DNA of 43,868 bases from Acanthaster planci (GCF_001949145.1 NW_019091527.1:118539-162406), one strand, 5' to 3'. Shown: positions 10,271 to 21,404, numbered from the stretch's first letter. The notes: generated from the letters alone by a model not told the origin. Made by a program: numbers and translations.

Positions 10271-11150
10271 ATGGCAGACTCAGTCACACCTCGCATGACC
10301 TGGGATGACCCAGATTTGCCCAGTGCCATACAGATTTTTCGGCAACAATGTGAGCTATATTATTTTGTCAAGAATGTCAAACCAGAGAAACAAGTCGACC
10401 ACATACTTCTCTTCATGGGGCCTACTGGACTTCGCATGTATAACTCATGGAGCTTACCTGAGGCTGATGCGAAAAAGCCTGACATTGTTTGGGATCGCTT
10501 CTCTGCACAGATCACTCCGAGAACAAATTTCCGTGTTGCTCGGCCTGTACTTACAGAAATTTTAGCAGAAGGATCGTGAATCTGTTGATGACTATATGTC
10601 ACGGCTAAAGCTACATGCCCAAACATGTCAATTTCGTGACGACAAGGAACTCGCAGACAGAATCGTCGAACAGTTCATTGCGGGAAAGCGTCACCCAGAT
10701 CTGCAAAAGCAACTTTTGGCTCGCGATGACACCTTGACCATTGATCAGTGTTTGGACATTGCTCGTACCCACGAGGCATCCTTGTCACACATGGCACAGC
10801 TAACCAATGTTCATCATGGTCAGTCTTCCATTGATGCATTACAGTGCTGACGCACATGTAGGAACTGTGGTAGGCAACACCCCTTCAGACCTCGTGAGTT
10901 ATGCCCCGCCTACAATACAACATGTGATAACTGTGGAAAACGCAATTACTGGAGAAACATGTGCAAGTCCAAACACCAACCCATTGATTCTACGCGTGGC
11001 CGACAAAACCAGCGAACTCCCCGAGATACTCGTTACTCACAATCGCAGTCACGGTCCAAGTCGAGACAACGCCGTTCTCAACGTGACATGCACATGTTTG
11101 CAGACAGCGCCTCTCCGGTTTTGGGTGGTGACATTGAGGTTCCATTCTAA
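10271..11150 (+). pseudogene. Mag-like gag with CCHC zinc knuckle (broken)
   Basis: Coding begins at the ATG at 10271 (MADSVTPRMTWDDPDLPSA) and runs to a stop at 10579. It continues in another frame at 10596-10850 (MSRLKLHAQTCQFRDDKELA), a conserved gag region. A zinc-knuckle pair follows at about 10855-10975 (CRNCGRQHPF, then CDNCGKRNYW) in a third frame, then an arginine/serine/glutamine-rich basic tail (10959-11150). At least two frameshifts and a stop break it. Confidence 0.75.
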
Positions 11151-12125
11151 CAACTCACACTTGATATTGTCGTATCCGCTATTCGTCCAAATGCACGTGA
11201 TGGCGACGAAGCCTACACATACGTACAACTGAGACAGGATACAGAACGTTGTATCATAAATCTACACGCAAAAGCCGACACGGGTGCCCAGACGAACACC
11301 ATCCCTGTTCACATTTACCGTCGAATGTACCCAACTCACTTGGACTCTGATGGATTTCCGCGCAAGGGACATCTTGCTAACTCTGGTGCTGTTCTCAAAG
11401 CAAACAATGGCACAGAGATTAAGCAATACGGCACACTGACTCTCCCATGCAAACATGCCCAGTCCGAATGGCACAATGCTGAGTTTCACATCTGTGAGAC
11501 TGATGGCCCAGCTATCATTGGTCTTCGCACGGCTCTGCAGTTGAACATTGTAGCCTTAAACTGTTCTGTTGAATCGCACGCTCAGTCTGACACAGACATC
11601 AGACCACAAAACCAGCCGATTCGCTCAGTTGAGGATCTTCCTGGTGGATATCACATTGTGCTTCGCGATGGTGCACAACCCATTGTACACGCCCCATGTA
11701 AGTGCTCCATTCACATCCGCAATGAACTCAAGTCGGATTAGACAAAATGGAGGCAAAGGGTGTCATCCGACGTGTTACCGAGCCCACAGATTGGGCTAGT
11801 AGCATCGCCATTTCGCGCAAGGCTAATGGTCAGTTACGCGTTTGTTTGGACCCTAAAGACCTTAACAAGGCACTCATGTGATCTCATCATAAGACACCGA
11901 CACTGAAAGAGATTACGCACAAACTTGCTGGCGCCACAGTTTTCAGCAAAATGGACGCGAAACACGGTTACTGGTCCATCCACCTCGACGAGGAGAGTTC
12001 ACTGTTGACGACACTCAATAGCCCCTTCGGTCGCTATTGTTACAAGCGCATGCCGTTTGGCCTGGCAGTCAGTCAGGATATTTTCCAACATCGGATGGAC
12101 CAGATACTCTAACAGTGTGAAGGCA
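11151..12125 (+). pseudogene. Mag-like protease and N-terminal reverse transcriptase (broken, truncated)
   Basis: The retroviral-type aspartic protease has its active site at ADTGAQTNTIP (about 11275-11305) and a C-terminal GPAIIGLRTAL motif. RT follows with EAKGVIRRVTEPTDWAS, FSKMDAKHGYW (motif A aspartate) and KRMPFGLAVSQDIFQ. In-frame stops occur at about 11740, 11879 and 12111. The gene ends at the junction with the older integrase, before the YxDD motif. Confidence 0.8.
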
Positions 12126-12420
12126 AACATGTCATAGATTTGCGGTCCAGTATCGAAGACACATGTCAACTAGCGCAAGAAGAGTTGAAGAAGTCTACCG
12201 AAAGGTACAGCAAGTACTATAACCGGAAAGCTCGACCAGGTCAGTTAAAGGAGGGGACAAAGTCCTTCTTCTCCCAGCAGACAATAACAAGCTACTCCTG
12301 CAGTGGAAGGGCCCATTCTCTGTTGTTAAACGAATGAACAGCTGTGACTACAAAATTGACTTGGGTAACCGAATGCAGACCTACCATATTAACCTATTGA
12401 AACAGTATGTTGAACAAGTT
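12126..12420 (+). pseudogene. Gmr1-like integrase C-terminal domain
   Basis: This is the continuation of the integrase interrupted at 9861. Landmarks are the helical segment CQLAQEELKKSTERYSKYYN, then the GPFSVVKRM...DYKIDLGNRMQTYHINLLK region typical of gypsy integrase C-termini (GPY/F-like). A frameshift lies near 12270-12330. It reads on toward the RT without an LTR in between, which is the basis for the integrase-first order. Confidence 0.75.
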
Positions 12421-13605
12421 GACAAAATTAATCAGGCTTCTTCTTGTTTCCTCAGTTTTTGTTTGCCAGAAAGAATATTCGACATTGTATCTACAGCTGT
12501 CATCGAGGAAGACCTTGAGGATACAGGACCTGCAGCAGTCCAAATGCTGGATGATTCACTACAAATGGCTCCCCCACATCCAAAGAATCAACCCAGAAGA
12601 GATTTTTTTCAAGCTGTCAAAGGACCAGTATTTCACCAAAATCGACCTCAGCAAGGGATACTGGCAGATACTTCTAGAAGATGCAGCAAAGGAGAAGACT
12701 GCCTTCATCACTCCAGATGGCCTTTATCAGTTCACCCCTATGCCATTTGGGCTTGTCAATGCCCCAGCAACTTTTAGCAGGATGATGCAAATGATGCTGA
12801 GAGGTATGTGTAATGTTGACGGTTTTACTGACGACATTTTGGTCCACACCAAAACTTGGGGAGAGCATCTCAACACTCTGGATTGTCTCTTTGAGAGATT
12901 GGAACAGTATGGTGTGACAGCTCGTCCAACCAAGTGTTTTGCAGGTTTTGCTTAACTGGAGTACCTAGGTCACATTGTAGGACAAGGGCTGATGGAACCA
13001 CTGCCTGAGAAGCTGACCAAAATCCAGGATGCCCCAAGACCCAAAACAAAGAAGCAGTTACGCTCTTTCTTAGGGTTGACAAGGTACTATAGGAAGTTTA
13101 TTCCAAATTATGCGGCGATTGCAGCACCCCTCACCGACAAGACAAAGAAGAAAGAGCCAACCAGCATCCAGTGGCAACAGAGTCAAGAATACGCATGTCA
13201 GACACTCAAGGAAAGGTTGAATACTGCACCAGTTCATCTATCCGATTTCAAAGGCTATTTTTACTACGTACTGATGCTTTGAATATTGGTATTGGAGCTG
13301 TTTTCCTGCAGCGAGAAGATGACACTGATTTTCCAGAGGCCTATGCCAGTAGGAAATTACTTCCATGGGAGTGTTCCTATTCGAGTATAGAACGGGAGTG
13401 CTTAACCATCGTTGGGCTGTACAAAAATTTCAGACATATCTCTCCGGTCGTGAATTTGTTCTCAAGACGGACCACCAGCCTTTGGTTTGCCAACAGTCGA
13501 ATTCTTCTTTGGGCATTGTCCTTACAGCCATACAGGTTTAAGATTGAGTGCATCAAGGGCAGCGAAAATGTAGGTGCTAATTTCCTAAGGCGAAGTGAGT
13601 CTTAA
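12421..13605 (+). pseudogene. Gmr1-like reverse transcriptase and RNase H (broken)
   Basis: After a short acidic spacer (VIEEDLEDTG) the RT begins near motif A (TKIDLSKGYWQ, about 12635). It continues with MPFGLVNAPATFSRMM, the catalytic FTDDILVHT, LEYLGHIVGQG, and LRSFLGLTRYYRKFIPNYA. RNase H follows (TDALNIGIGAVFLQ, YSSIERECLTIV). RT fingers upstream of motif A are missing. A stop at 12953 and a frameshift near 13260 disrupt it; the frame ends at 13605. Confidence 0.85.
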
Positions 13606-14478
13606 GGCCTACAAGCACTTCAATAACTACTACAAGTTTTACATTGTTTCCCTGTATTCCAGATCTAATTCTAGTCGTTCCTAATCCTATCACTGCATCG
13701 GAGGAAAGCGACACAACGTTTTCCTATCCACTGTATTTGTTGCAGGAAGCGAACACTAATTAATGTGTTTTCTTCATATTCTCCGAGATGGGTTAATAAT
13801 TATATTCGTGTTTTTAGAATGCGCCTAGATAATTGTAATAATGAGATGACTTCTAGATAAGACTCTTTGCTTCTCTTGCAGATGTTGCTGGAGAATTCTG
13901 AATTGAAAAAAAAAATCCTTTTTTAGGTTAGTGGAATTTATTTTGTATGTGAAAAGATGATGGCAAGGATCTATAAGCAGTTTTGGGTGTGTCACAGCTC
14001 TGTTGGTGTTGAGACAGTATAGAGGTGGGAAGTTTGTGTGATCCTCAGAGCTGCGCGCTTTCATGCCTGTAACTGTGGGAGTTCGCTCTATTTGGAGCAG
14101 TTATTTTTTAGACTGCTCAAGGGCAAATTAGTTCAAAGCTGGTTGAGCAACTGGATCAGCAATTCAAGTTTTGCGAACATCCAGAAACCTATGGCCTGCC
14201 CTAATGACCTGATGTTTTCCTGTTGAGCCTTCTTGTGGTCACAAACAAGACTCCACTGCGAGCCGATCTTGCATCATAGGCGAACAACAGATGGCGCTGT
14301 TAAACTTTCTATTAATTGTTTACATAGAACAGTTGTTCTTGTAATCATTGGACTATTTGCAGTGTGGTCTTTCTTTCCAGTCACAGCTTCAATTCAATTA
14401 GCCTAGCTGTGACAAGCTGACAAATAGTTGAAGGCAAGATTTATGATATGGTGAATTAAAAATACATGTGAAATAGCA
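13606..14478. other. Non-coding stretch, nothing recognised
   Basis: No coding or structured feature is seen. The 3' LTR of the Gmr1-like element would be expected here, but with no second copy to compare I cannot mark it. Confidence 0.4.
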
Positions 14479-14775
14479 AAGTGGTAGCAAACTGGCAAAA
14501 CAGTTGTAACTAAGTTGTAACAGTTGTAGCTTTTGATCCTAGGGTCAGGGGTTCAAATCCAGCTGGTAGCAGCATGTTATGATCTTGGGCAAATCACTTT
14601 ACCCCTATGTGCCTCTCTCCACCCAGGAGTGAATGGGTACCTGTCAGGGCAGACACAGTTATGTTTAGCCGTTTGCGCTGACATGGCAGCATCAGGCTAG
14701 TATACTCCCCAGGGAGCTGAGATGGTTTCAGGAATGCTCATAGATGTGTGAGCCCAACTTGCAGGGATAATGATA
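14479..14775 (+). mobile_element. tRNA-derived SINE
   Basis: An A-box-like TAGCAAACTGG (14485-14495) and a perfect B box GGTTCAAATCC (14550-14560) form an RNA polymerase III promoter of tRNA type. The body that follows (CTTGGGCAAATCACTTTACC, then TGCCTCTCTCCACCCAGGAG) resembles conserved central/tail domains of widespread metazoan SINEs, and it ends in a short GATAATGATAAT tail. The box spacing is somewhat long because of a small GTTGTAAC duplication. The SINE superfamily cannot be fixed by eye. Confidence 0.75.
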
Positions 14776-15416
14776 ATATAGTGCATTGGAATAGTTTCCT
14801 ATATATGTACATGTGCATACAAACACACATTATAAATCCTACAATTAAAAAGAAATCCTTTTGTTTGCACACTTCATATCAACGTCATAGTATGGGACGT
14901 ATACGTTTTGCAAGTTTAAAATACAATACGTATACAGAAAAATCAGAAATCAAAAGAATATTTTGATCGCGAGTACGTCCCCATTATGCTAAAGAGGCTG
15001 AATATGAACTAAATCCAGCATTCTGATTGGTTGAGAGGCTCGGGAAAACCAAAACAAGGGCGTGGTTTTCCCCTATACAGACTGGCTTCACATGTGAATG
15101 AATTAAAATAGACTTCAAACATCAAAGTGAAAAAATCAGTATATAAGCTAAAAGAAGACACATTTATATCTCTCCTAATCTGAAAAGGCAATTTTCATTT
15201 GTACGTATAGCAGGCAGTGTTGATGTGTACGTGAACTGTTACTGACCTTCACATCATTTGATTGCGTGATCCCAAACTTTGTTGAATTAAAGTGATGGAA
15301 TTGTTTCTTAGAAACTACAAACCTGAAATAAGTTACTCCTCAAGTATTATATTCAGTATTTCTTCCAACACCAATTATCAGATTATTACAAACAATACAG
15401 ATCTACAATTCACAAG
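14776..15416. other. Non-coding stretch before the assembly gap
   Basis: AT-rich sequence without convincing exons. It contains an inverted CCAAT box (CTGATTGGTTGAGAG, about 15022), but there is no gene next to it. Confidence 0.4.
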
Positions 15417-16311
15417 NNNNNNNNNNNNNNNNNNNNNNNNNNNNNNNNNNNNNNNNNNNNNNNNNNNNNNNNNNNNNNNNNNNNNNNNNNNNNNNNNNNN
15501 NNNNNNNNNNNNNNNNNNNNNNNNNNNNNNNNNNNNNNNNNNNNNNNNNNNNNNNNNNNNNNNNNNNNNNNNNNNNNNNNNNNNNNNNNNNNNNNNNNNN
15601 NNNNNNNNNNNNNNNNNNNNNNNNNNNNNNNNNNNNNNNNNNNNNNNNNNNNNNNNNNNNNNNNNNNNNNNNNNNNNNNNNNNNNNNNNNNNNNNNNNNN
15701 NNNNNNNNNNNNNNNNNNNNNNNNNNNNNNNNNNNNNNNNNNNNNNNNNNNNNNNNNNNNNNNNNNNNNNNNNNNNNNNNNNNNNNNNNNNNNNNNNNNN
15801 NNNNNNNNNNNNNNNNNNNNNNNNNNNNNNNNNNNNNNNNNNNNNNNNNNNNNNNNNNNNNNNNNNNNNNNNNNNNNNNNNNNNNNNNNNNNNNNNNNNN
15901 NNNNNNNNNNNNNNNNNNNNNNNNNNNNNNNNNNNNNNNNNNNNNNNNNNNNNNNNNNNNNNNNNNNNNNNNNNNNNNNNNNNNNNNNNNNNNNNNNNNN
16001 NNNNNNNNNNNNNNNNNNNNNNNNNNNNNNNNNNNNNNNNNNNNNNNNNNNNNNNNNNNNNNNNNNNNNNNNNNNNNNNNNNNNNNNNNNNNNNNNNNNN
16101 NNNNNNNNNNNNNNNNNNNNNNNNNNNNNNNNNNNNNNNNNNNNNNNNNNNNNNNNNNNNNNNNNNNNNNNNNNNNNNNNNNNNNNNNNNNNNNNNNNNN
16201 NNNNNNNNNNNNNNNNNNNNNNNNNNNNNNNNNNNNNNNNNNNNNNNNNNNNNNNNNNNNNNNNNNNNNNNNNNNNNNNNNNNNNNNNNNNNNNNNNNNN
16301 NNNNNNNNNNN
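15417..16311. other. Assembly gap (895 N)
   Basis: This is an unbroken run of N. Apparent reading frames across it are artefacts. The true gap length may differ. Confidence 0.99.
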
Positions 16312-19011
16312 TTGTTGACCATCGTCTCATCCTCATCATGGTGATCAATCCTCTTCATCAGAAAAAACAGAACAACAGAAACAAACATGACTACTTCAAG
16401 TATTAAAAAAATGGAATATCGATTAGAAAATTACAATTTACAAATTGAAGAACGGTTAGATTTCTGGTTCCTAGGAACAAAGAACAAAATTCGATGTCTT
16501 CCTCCGAGTGGAAGACAACATTGTCCTATTTTCTTGGTGAAAGCAAAAATGCTTGTTACTACATTATTGAGGCTTTCATATTTGAACAGAACTGTTCAAC
16601 AGTACAACGTGAAGACACTGTCTAGTATATTTTGAGAATCAACTTTCAATGGTTCGTGCCAAAATGCAAACTGTGCCATTGCAAAGTTGCAAGAAAAGGC
16701 CTTCAAAGGGGGTCAATAACTTTCCACACGTATAAAACATAATATTGCACCATTGCCTTCAATTAACCAATTCCCATATAATGGATGGTATCACAGTCAA
16801 TATGGATTGTTCAAGTAAACAGCCATTATACGATGTACAGGCTATTCTGACTAATATCAAATTGCAGTGTATCCAATGCATGTACGCATTTTGGTTGGTT
16901 CACACAATCTGCTTTGCGTCGCTAATTCCTTCTTATTTCAGCATATGAATGTAAGTAAAGGAGCAGAGTTTTCTCACAAGTATTTTCAGCTAGCTGATGT
17001 TGGGGCTTACAAATTTTAATAGAATACCCCAAAAATAAATAACGCCTTCAAGCAATGACATCAGAGTTACAATCCACTCATATCTTTAGAAAGTATGACA
17101 AAATTTTATTGAGACCAGATTAATCAAAATGGGATGCCAAAACAACTTTCAAATATTAAAATTTAAAGAAATGTAGAAAGTTGCACTGAAAGTCCAACTT
17201 AATTTTGTTCCCTTCATCACCCTTTAAATGCTATGTTTAACCTCTCAAATAAAATGCACATGGCTTGAAATCAACAGTCACTTTCAATCACAGAACGGAA
17301 CTTAGAAACCTTTTCATCAAAGAGTAGCTTCAATAAATTTTTCTATGCCGATGCAATTTTTCAACTTTGTACCCTTCTTCAATGCATGAGAACTCTTTTT
17401 TGTTCAGTGCATTGAAAGGTGCATTTTTGCACACTTAAATTTATCCATGCCTTCCTGGGCAACTGAGGGCGCTGTTGCTGTGAAATCATTTAGGGGCAAG
17501 TTCAATGGAAGACTATAGTTAACTACAGTTGGACTAACACTGCCCAAACGATGGATGGTTTGAACTATCTAATCGACCATTTGGGACCAGGCCCAGGGGT
17601 ATGGTCGCACCGCTGGTTATCAATAGCCAATTTCATTTATCATTACAGAGGGAACCATTCACATGAAAATAACTGTGCGAGATTTCAAAGTCCATGTACG
17701 CTGCGAGAATTGCAGCCCAACGGTAAAATGTCAGTAACAGTGAGATTTTAACAATTGACCCACTCTGGTCATTCCAGTGTAACAGAATTGCGCATGTGTA
17801 TTTTAAAAAGCAGTTGACTACTGGTCAAACTTTAGCTCAGGCGGGAACTTGCCAAATGGAAGACATAGTTTACTGCTTAGGTTTTTCTGTTCAGTCGTAA
17901 AGCCAGAATAAACTTACTAAAATGTTTCCTGAGAAAGAGATTTAGCTTCTTTCTCACTACTATGCACATAACCAACAATGAATCAGCAACGAAAAAATGA
18001 CGGCCAGCAAAATCTACAATGCAGGATTTTTGTGTACATGGAAACCAATATAACATTGATGCTTTCTTCCCGGGATGACATCACTGTTTTGCTCATGAAT
18101 ATGGAAATATTCATTAGCATTAAAACAAAAAGTGAAGTCAAACACCCCTTGAAGTAGTGAAACAAAAGTTGAAAATTAGGTTAACGGAGACACAAAGGTG
18201 CAGTTTGGAATTCAAATAAATTGATTGCAGCTACCCTTTAATGGAAAGAAACTCCGTCTACTTACTAAAATGAAGTTGAAGGCTGGTCTGGTTCTGAATT
18301 GCCCTTTGAGGCAGCTTCAAGATGAGGACGCACTGTGCTCTTTCTGTGGGGGAAAATAGTGTGTGATTACGTAAACTAAATGTTCTTTAACCTATATTCT
18401 GATAGGCACTTGTTAATAGGATTGGTTTTCATGTTTTATACTGAAGAAACTACATGAATAGATTGTGGAAAATTGGCTGCTGTCAAATCGGGAACCACAG
18501 TACATACAAGACAAAGGTTGGGGCTAAGTCGATGACTTAGCGGACTGGACTACCAGAACAGTATAATATACAATTTCAATTTTCTTCCAACATATCTGCT
18601 GAACAGTTTTATAATGCAGTGAAACTATTTGTCATGAAGCAAAGAAAGGTGGACCTGTGAAGTTTGGCAGTTGACATTTCCAGGTTTATGGCACACCAAC
18701 CCCTTGTGCATTTCACTTCTTTGTACAAGTATTTACATGTAGTCATTTTATACAAAAAAATACAGTTATTTCTGTGTCCTGCAGATCACAAGCAAAAGTG
18801 GCAAATATGCACTTTGACAAATTCAAAGATGCATGGAGTACGAGACCGACAGTACTGTGCAGAATACTGCGTAATAGCTTTGAAAGCCCCTATCCCAAGG
18901 TCCTTGTCATAACAGGGTTCCACTGTACAGCTCAGTAAGAAAACCAAGTGGCTCATGTCACAGAAACAGCTGGTATAAGACTGATTACAAGATGTTACGG
19001 GGGAATACTGA
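16312..19011. other. Long non-coding stretch
   Basis: About 2.7 kb of AT-rich DNA. Short open stretches exist (for example 16387-16635 and 17551-17751), but none has splice borders or recognisable protein features. Single AGGGCGCT motifs occur (about 17466). I see no RNA gene. Confidence 0.45.
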
Positions 19012-19019
19012 GATGATTC

Positions 19020-19253
19020 CAGTGGCGTATATCCGGGGGTGGGTTTTTTTTACAAAAATTCATAATATTGTATTTCTCAAATATTAATCAAATACTATTA
19101 GCACCAAAACCTTTTAAAAGAACATTAAACAAGAAAAATGAAAGAAAGGATGTCGGGACCGTGAGTAAGACTTGAAATTTTTTTCTCCACCAACATCATT
19201 CACTCTTGAATTTGAACCCCCCCTCGCTGCGTCAAAAGCTGGATACGCCTCTG
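19020..19253. mobile_element. hAT-type MITE
   Basis: The 234-bp element begins CAGTGGCGTAT and ends ATACGCCTCTG, inverted repeats matching at 10 of 11 positions. It is flanked by 8-bp direct repeats GATGATTC (19012-19019) and GGTGATTC (19254-19261), matching at 7 of 8. Ends starting CAG and an 8-bp duplication are the hAT signature. There is no coding capacity, so it is non-autonomous. Confidence 0.75.
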
Positions 19254-20081
19254 GGTGATTCCCACTACAGCGTGTCACCAATTGGTTGCAACAGACTGGT
19301 ACAGAGAGGCTTTTTTCAAGTTTACTTGGTAACTCCAAGTGTCTACAACTGATTAATTTGGGCAAACAAAATGCTGCAAACAATTGCCTCTGCTATGTTG
19401 TCATAACATCAAAACAAAAAGGCTTTGTAAGGTACATGTGTATGCATCCTGATCCCTGTTAAACTGTTACCAATTCAACGTTGAATATCAAACTGATTAC
19501 TTGTTCAATATGTTATGGCAAACGTCGAACAACAAATAAGTCACTTCACATCGGTGGCAGTTCTTTGCTTTCAACTTCCTTGGTTTCCCACGAAAACCAA
19601 ATGAGGCACATACATTCAGTTCTGAATTTAGTCCAAGACGTAGGGCTGTGTATGGCTTTCTTTTAACATTTGCCTCTTCACTGTCGCCATCACAGCCCTA
19701 CTTCAAAGCAGGACATTAACGCCTGAAATCCTAACTGCAGAAATGTCACAAACTTTGAATCCTAATATCTTCCAACAGCACATTTTTACTCACACATATT
19801 CTTCAGAGTTTGGACTTTCATAGTATCCCCCTTAGGCCTAAGCTCACCGAAATCCTACATTTTTCTATGTCACTGTGTCTTGAAAACCTGACAAGTGATG
19901 TAGGTATGCTGGTCGTGGATGTCGCCATTTTTAAAAATAATGCCCGACCGCATATCATTGAACGATAGTGGCATGTCTGTGCAAGGGAAGTCAAAGTGTT
20001 GCATGAATGCAATATCTTTGCTGTGTAAGAAATGCACCACACATTGCTCGGTATGCACAAAGCTCCTAGGAAAGAACTTAC
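19254..20081. other. Mostly non-coding; possible decayed exon sequence on the minus strand
   Basis: No gene is firmly supported. On the minus strand, 20058-19870 is open (HSKDIAFMQHFDFPCTDMPL) and lies directly downstream of the CUB pseudo-exon. It has an acceptor-like TTCTTACACAG at about 20020-20030, but no convincing donor and no phase match, so I leave it unassigned. Confidence 0.3.
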
Positions 20082-20435
20082 CGGGACTGTCCTACTCGGT
20101 GAAGCTGATGGAGAAGCCTCTCTCCATCTTGGAGTGGTCCAAGACGAATGTCACCAACACCACATAGCTATTGGTCAGGCAGTCAGGAAAGCTGACGGAA
20201 TGTCCAGGCCTGCATAGTGGATGACCTGCGAGCCTAGGTCAACCAGATCCAACACTGATATAGTCGTACTGGGGCTCAATGGAGAGATCAGTGAACTGCA
20301 CCAGCATGTGCTAGCCCAGCTTGACAAAAATGAGTCAACGGCATTCATCATTGCTGCGATAGCCGGAGGAGAATTCTGGGGAGACAATGTTGATGCTACT
20401 GTCCGCTGGGATGATGTTGGCTACGCACTGACCAC
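20082..20435 (-). pseudogene. Decayed CUB-domain exon with intact splice sites
   Basis: The minus strand shows a strong acceptor (CCTCCTTTTCCTAG) before 20435 and a donor (CCCG/GTAAGT) after 20082. The exon is 354 bp with phase 1 at both ends, typical of CUB exons. The protein reads QCVANIIPADSSINIVSPEF, SSGYRSNDEC, LVQFTDLSIEPQYDY, then in shifted frames GSQVIHYAGLDIPSAF and VLVTFVLDHSKMERGFSISF. These cover the CUB pattern from first cysteine to final strand. In-frame stops at 20335-20337 (where tryptophan is usual) and 20311-20313, a third stop near the end, and two frameshifts make it non-functional. CUB domains are extracellular binding modules. Confidence 0.7.
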
Positions 20436-21213
20436 CTAGGAAAAGGAGGGATTATTACATTCATAAGTGCCAAGACTAAGAAGTCAGAAATCAGAACACC
20501 CATTTTACGAGCCCTCAGCAAAACATGGAGTTATGTGATAGCTGCTATTTACATGCACACACACGTACATGCATGCGTAACAGCTGCCACTTTTACATAG
20601 CGCATAGCATCAACTGTTGGATGTCCTATCTGTAACAACACGCTTTACATGCCTGCCTTGTTGCAATCCCATCAATAAATACAACAATGACATGCAACAG
20701 ACGTAGGTAAGACCTTAGCACATGCACTATGCATATGCTTCACCCTCAGCACAATATGGCCCCCACCATAGGGTTTTAGGGTTACTTTGCTCCAACTTTG
20801 CTTCAAAAAATCAAGACAAATAGAGGACTACAAACACAAAAATAACATTTATGGAGCGTATGCGGCTCACTCACTACGCTATATACGGAGGTAGTCCAGT
20901 ACTGTGAGCCACATTCGGGGGCTAAGGGTACGGAGGCAGTCCACATGGTCTAGTACCTGGGCCCCATTTATCATAATGCATGTACCATGGCACTAGACTT
21001 GTAGTCAGCATTTGTGAATCTGAATCATATACACTGTAGTTGGCAAAGCCTCCATCCATGCCATCAGGAAACACAACAGCAACTTCACCAATTGCTGAAC
21101 TTAAATTGTCCAGACGTCATCCTGACATAACTTTATAGGCCAAATTCACCTCCATGATGTAGGAAGCCACGACTTGTTCATGACTTCCGGCCAGTGCGGT
21201 GAAAACAACCCGA
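20436..21213. other. Non-coding stretch
   Basis: I see no gene, RNA or clear repeat between the CUB pseudo-exon and the hairpin at 21214. There are ACACAC/ACGTACATGCATG low-complexity bits near 20555-20580. Confidence 0.4.
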
Positions 21214-21263
21214 GTACCCCCAGAACTGTGGGGTCTGATGTCCGCCCACAGTTCTGGGGGTAC
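21214..21263. repeat. Perfect 19-bp inverted repeat (hairpin)
   Basis: The arm GTACCCCCAGAACTGTGGG (21214-21232) is exactly complementary to 21245-21263, with a 12-nt loop. Flanking CTTCCGG (21184-21190) and CCGGAAG (21272-21278) extend the symmetry imperfectly. It could be a palindromic transposon end or a structured transcript; no terminator U-tract follows. Confidence 0.85.
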
Positions 21264-21337
21264 AACTACAACCGGAAGGGAACACACTTTTGCAGTGGAA
21301 ATCAACATAAATGCATTTGTTTTCAACTCGCACGCGC

Positions 21338-21404
21338 ACTGACCCGAGGTTGCGCAAAGTGACCTGAGGTCATGCAAAGTGACCCAAGATCATGCAAAGT
21401 CACG
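21338..21404. repeat. 20-bp tandem repeat, three units, with nuclear-receptor-like half-sites
   Basis: Units start at 21338, 21358 and 21378, each of the form A(C/G)TGACCxxAGxT(T/C)xxGCAA, with a partial fourth (AGTCACG). The middle unit contains the palindrome TGACCTGAGGTCA, two AGGTCA half-sites in everted order with one spacer base. Binding is not shown. Confidence 0.7.

Larger units (their letters stand above)
9862..12125 (+). mobile_element. Mag-like Ty3/gypsy retrotransposon, 3'-truncated, nested in the Gmr1-like integrase
   Basis: The element has a short 5' LTR, a primer-binding site, gag with a zinc knuckle, an aspartic protease (ADTGAQTN) and the first half of RT. It stops in the middle of RT, just after the QCEG segment, and abuts the right target duplication. 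The rest of pol and the 3' LTR are absent. Gag, protease and RT features resemble the Mag/SURL group common in echinoderms and other invertebrates. Stops and frameshifts occur throughout. Confidence 0.8.
9230..13605 (+). mobile_element. Gmr1-like Ty3/gypsy retrotransposon remnant (integrase before RT)
   Basis: Once the nested element at 9862-12125 is set aside, the remnant reads integrase zinc finger, integrase core, integrase C-terminus, spacer, reverse transcriptase, RNase H on one strand. In ordinary Ty3/gypsy elements integrase comes last. The order seen here is that of Gmr1-like elements, described from deuterostomes as gypsy-type sequences with a Ty1/copia-like domain order. Gag, protease, the N-terminal RT fingers and both LTRs are not visible. 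There are frameshifts (near 9440 and 13260) and stops (12953, 13603). Confidence 0.7.

Noticed and set aside
15292-16388. Three long open frames on both strands across the N run
   Set aside because: They exist only because N was translated as X; it is an assembly gap.
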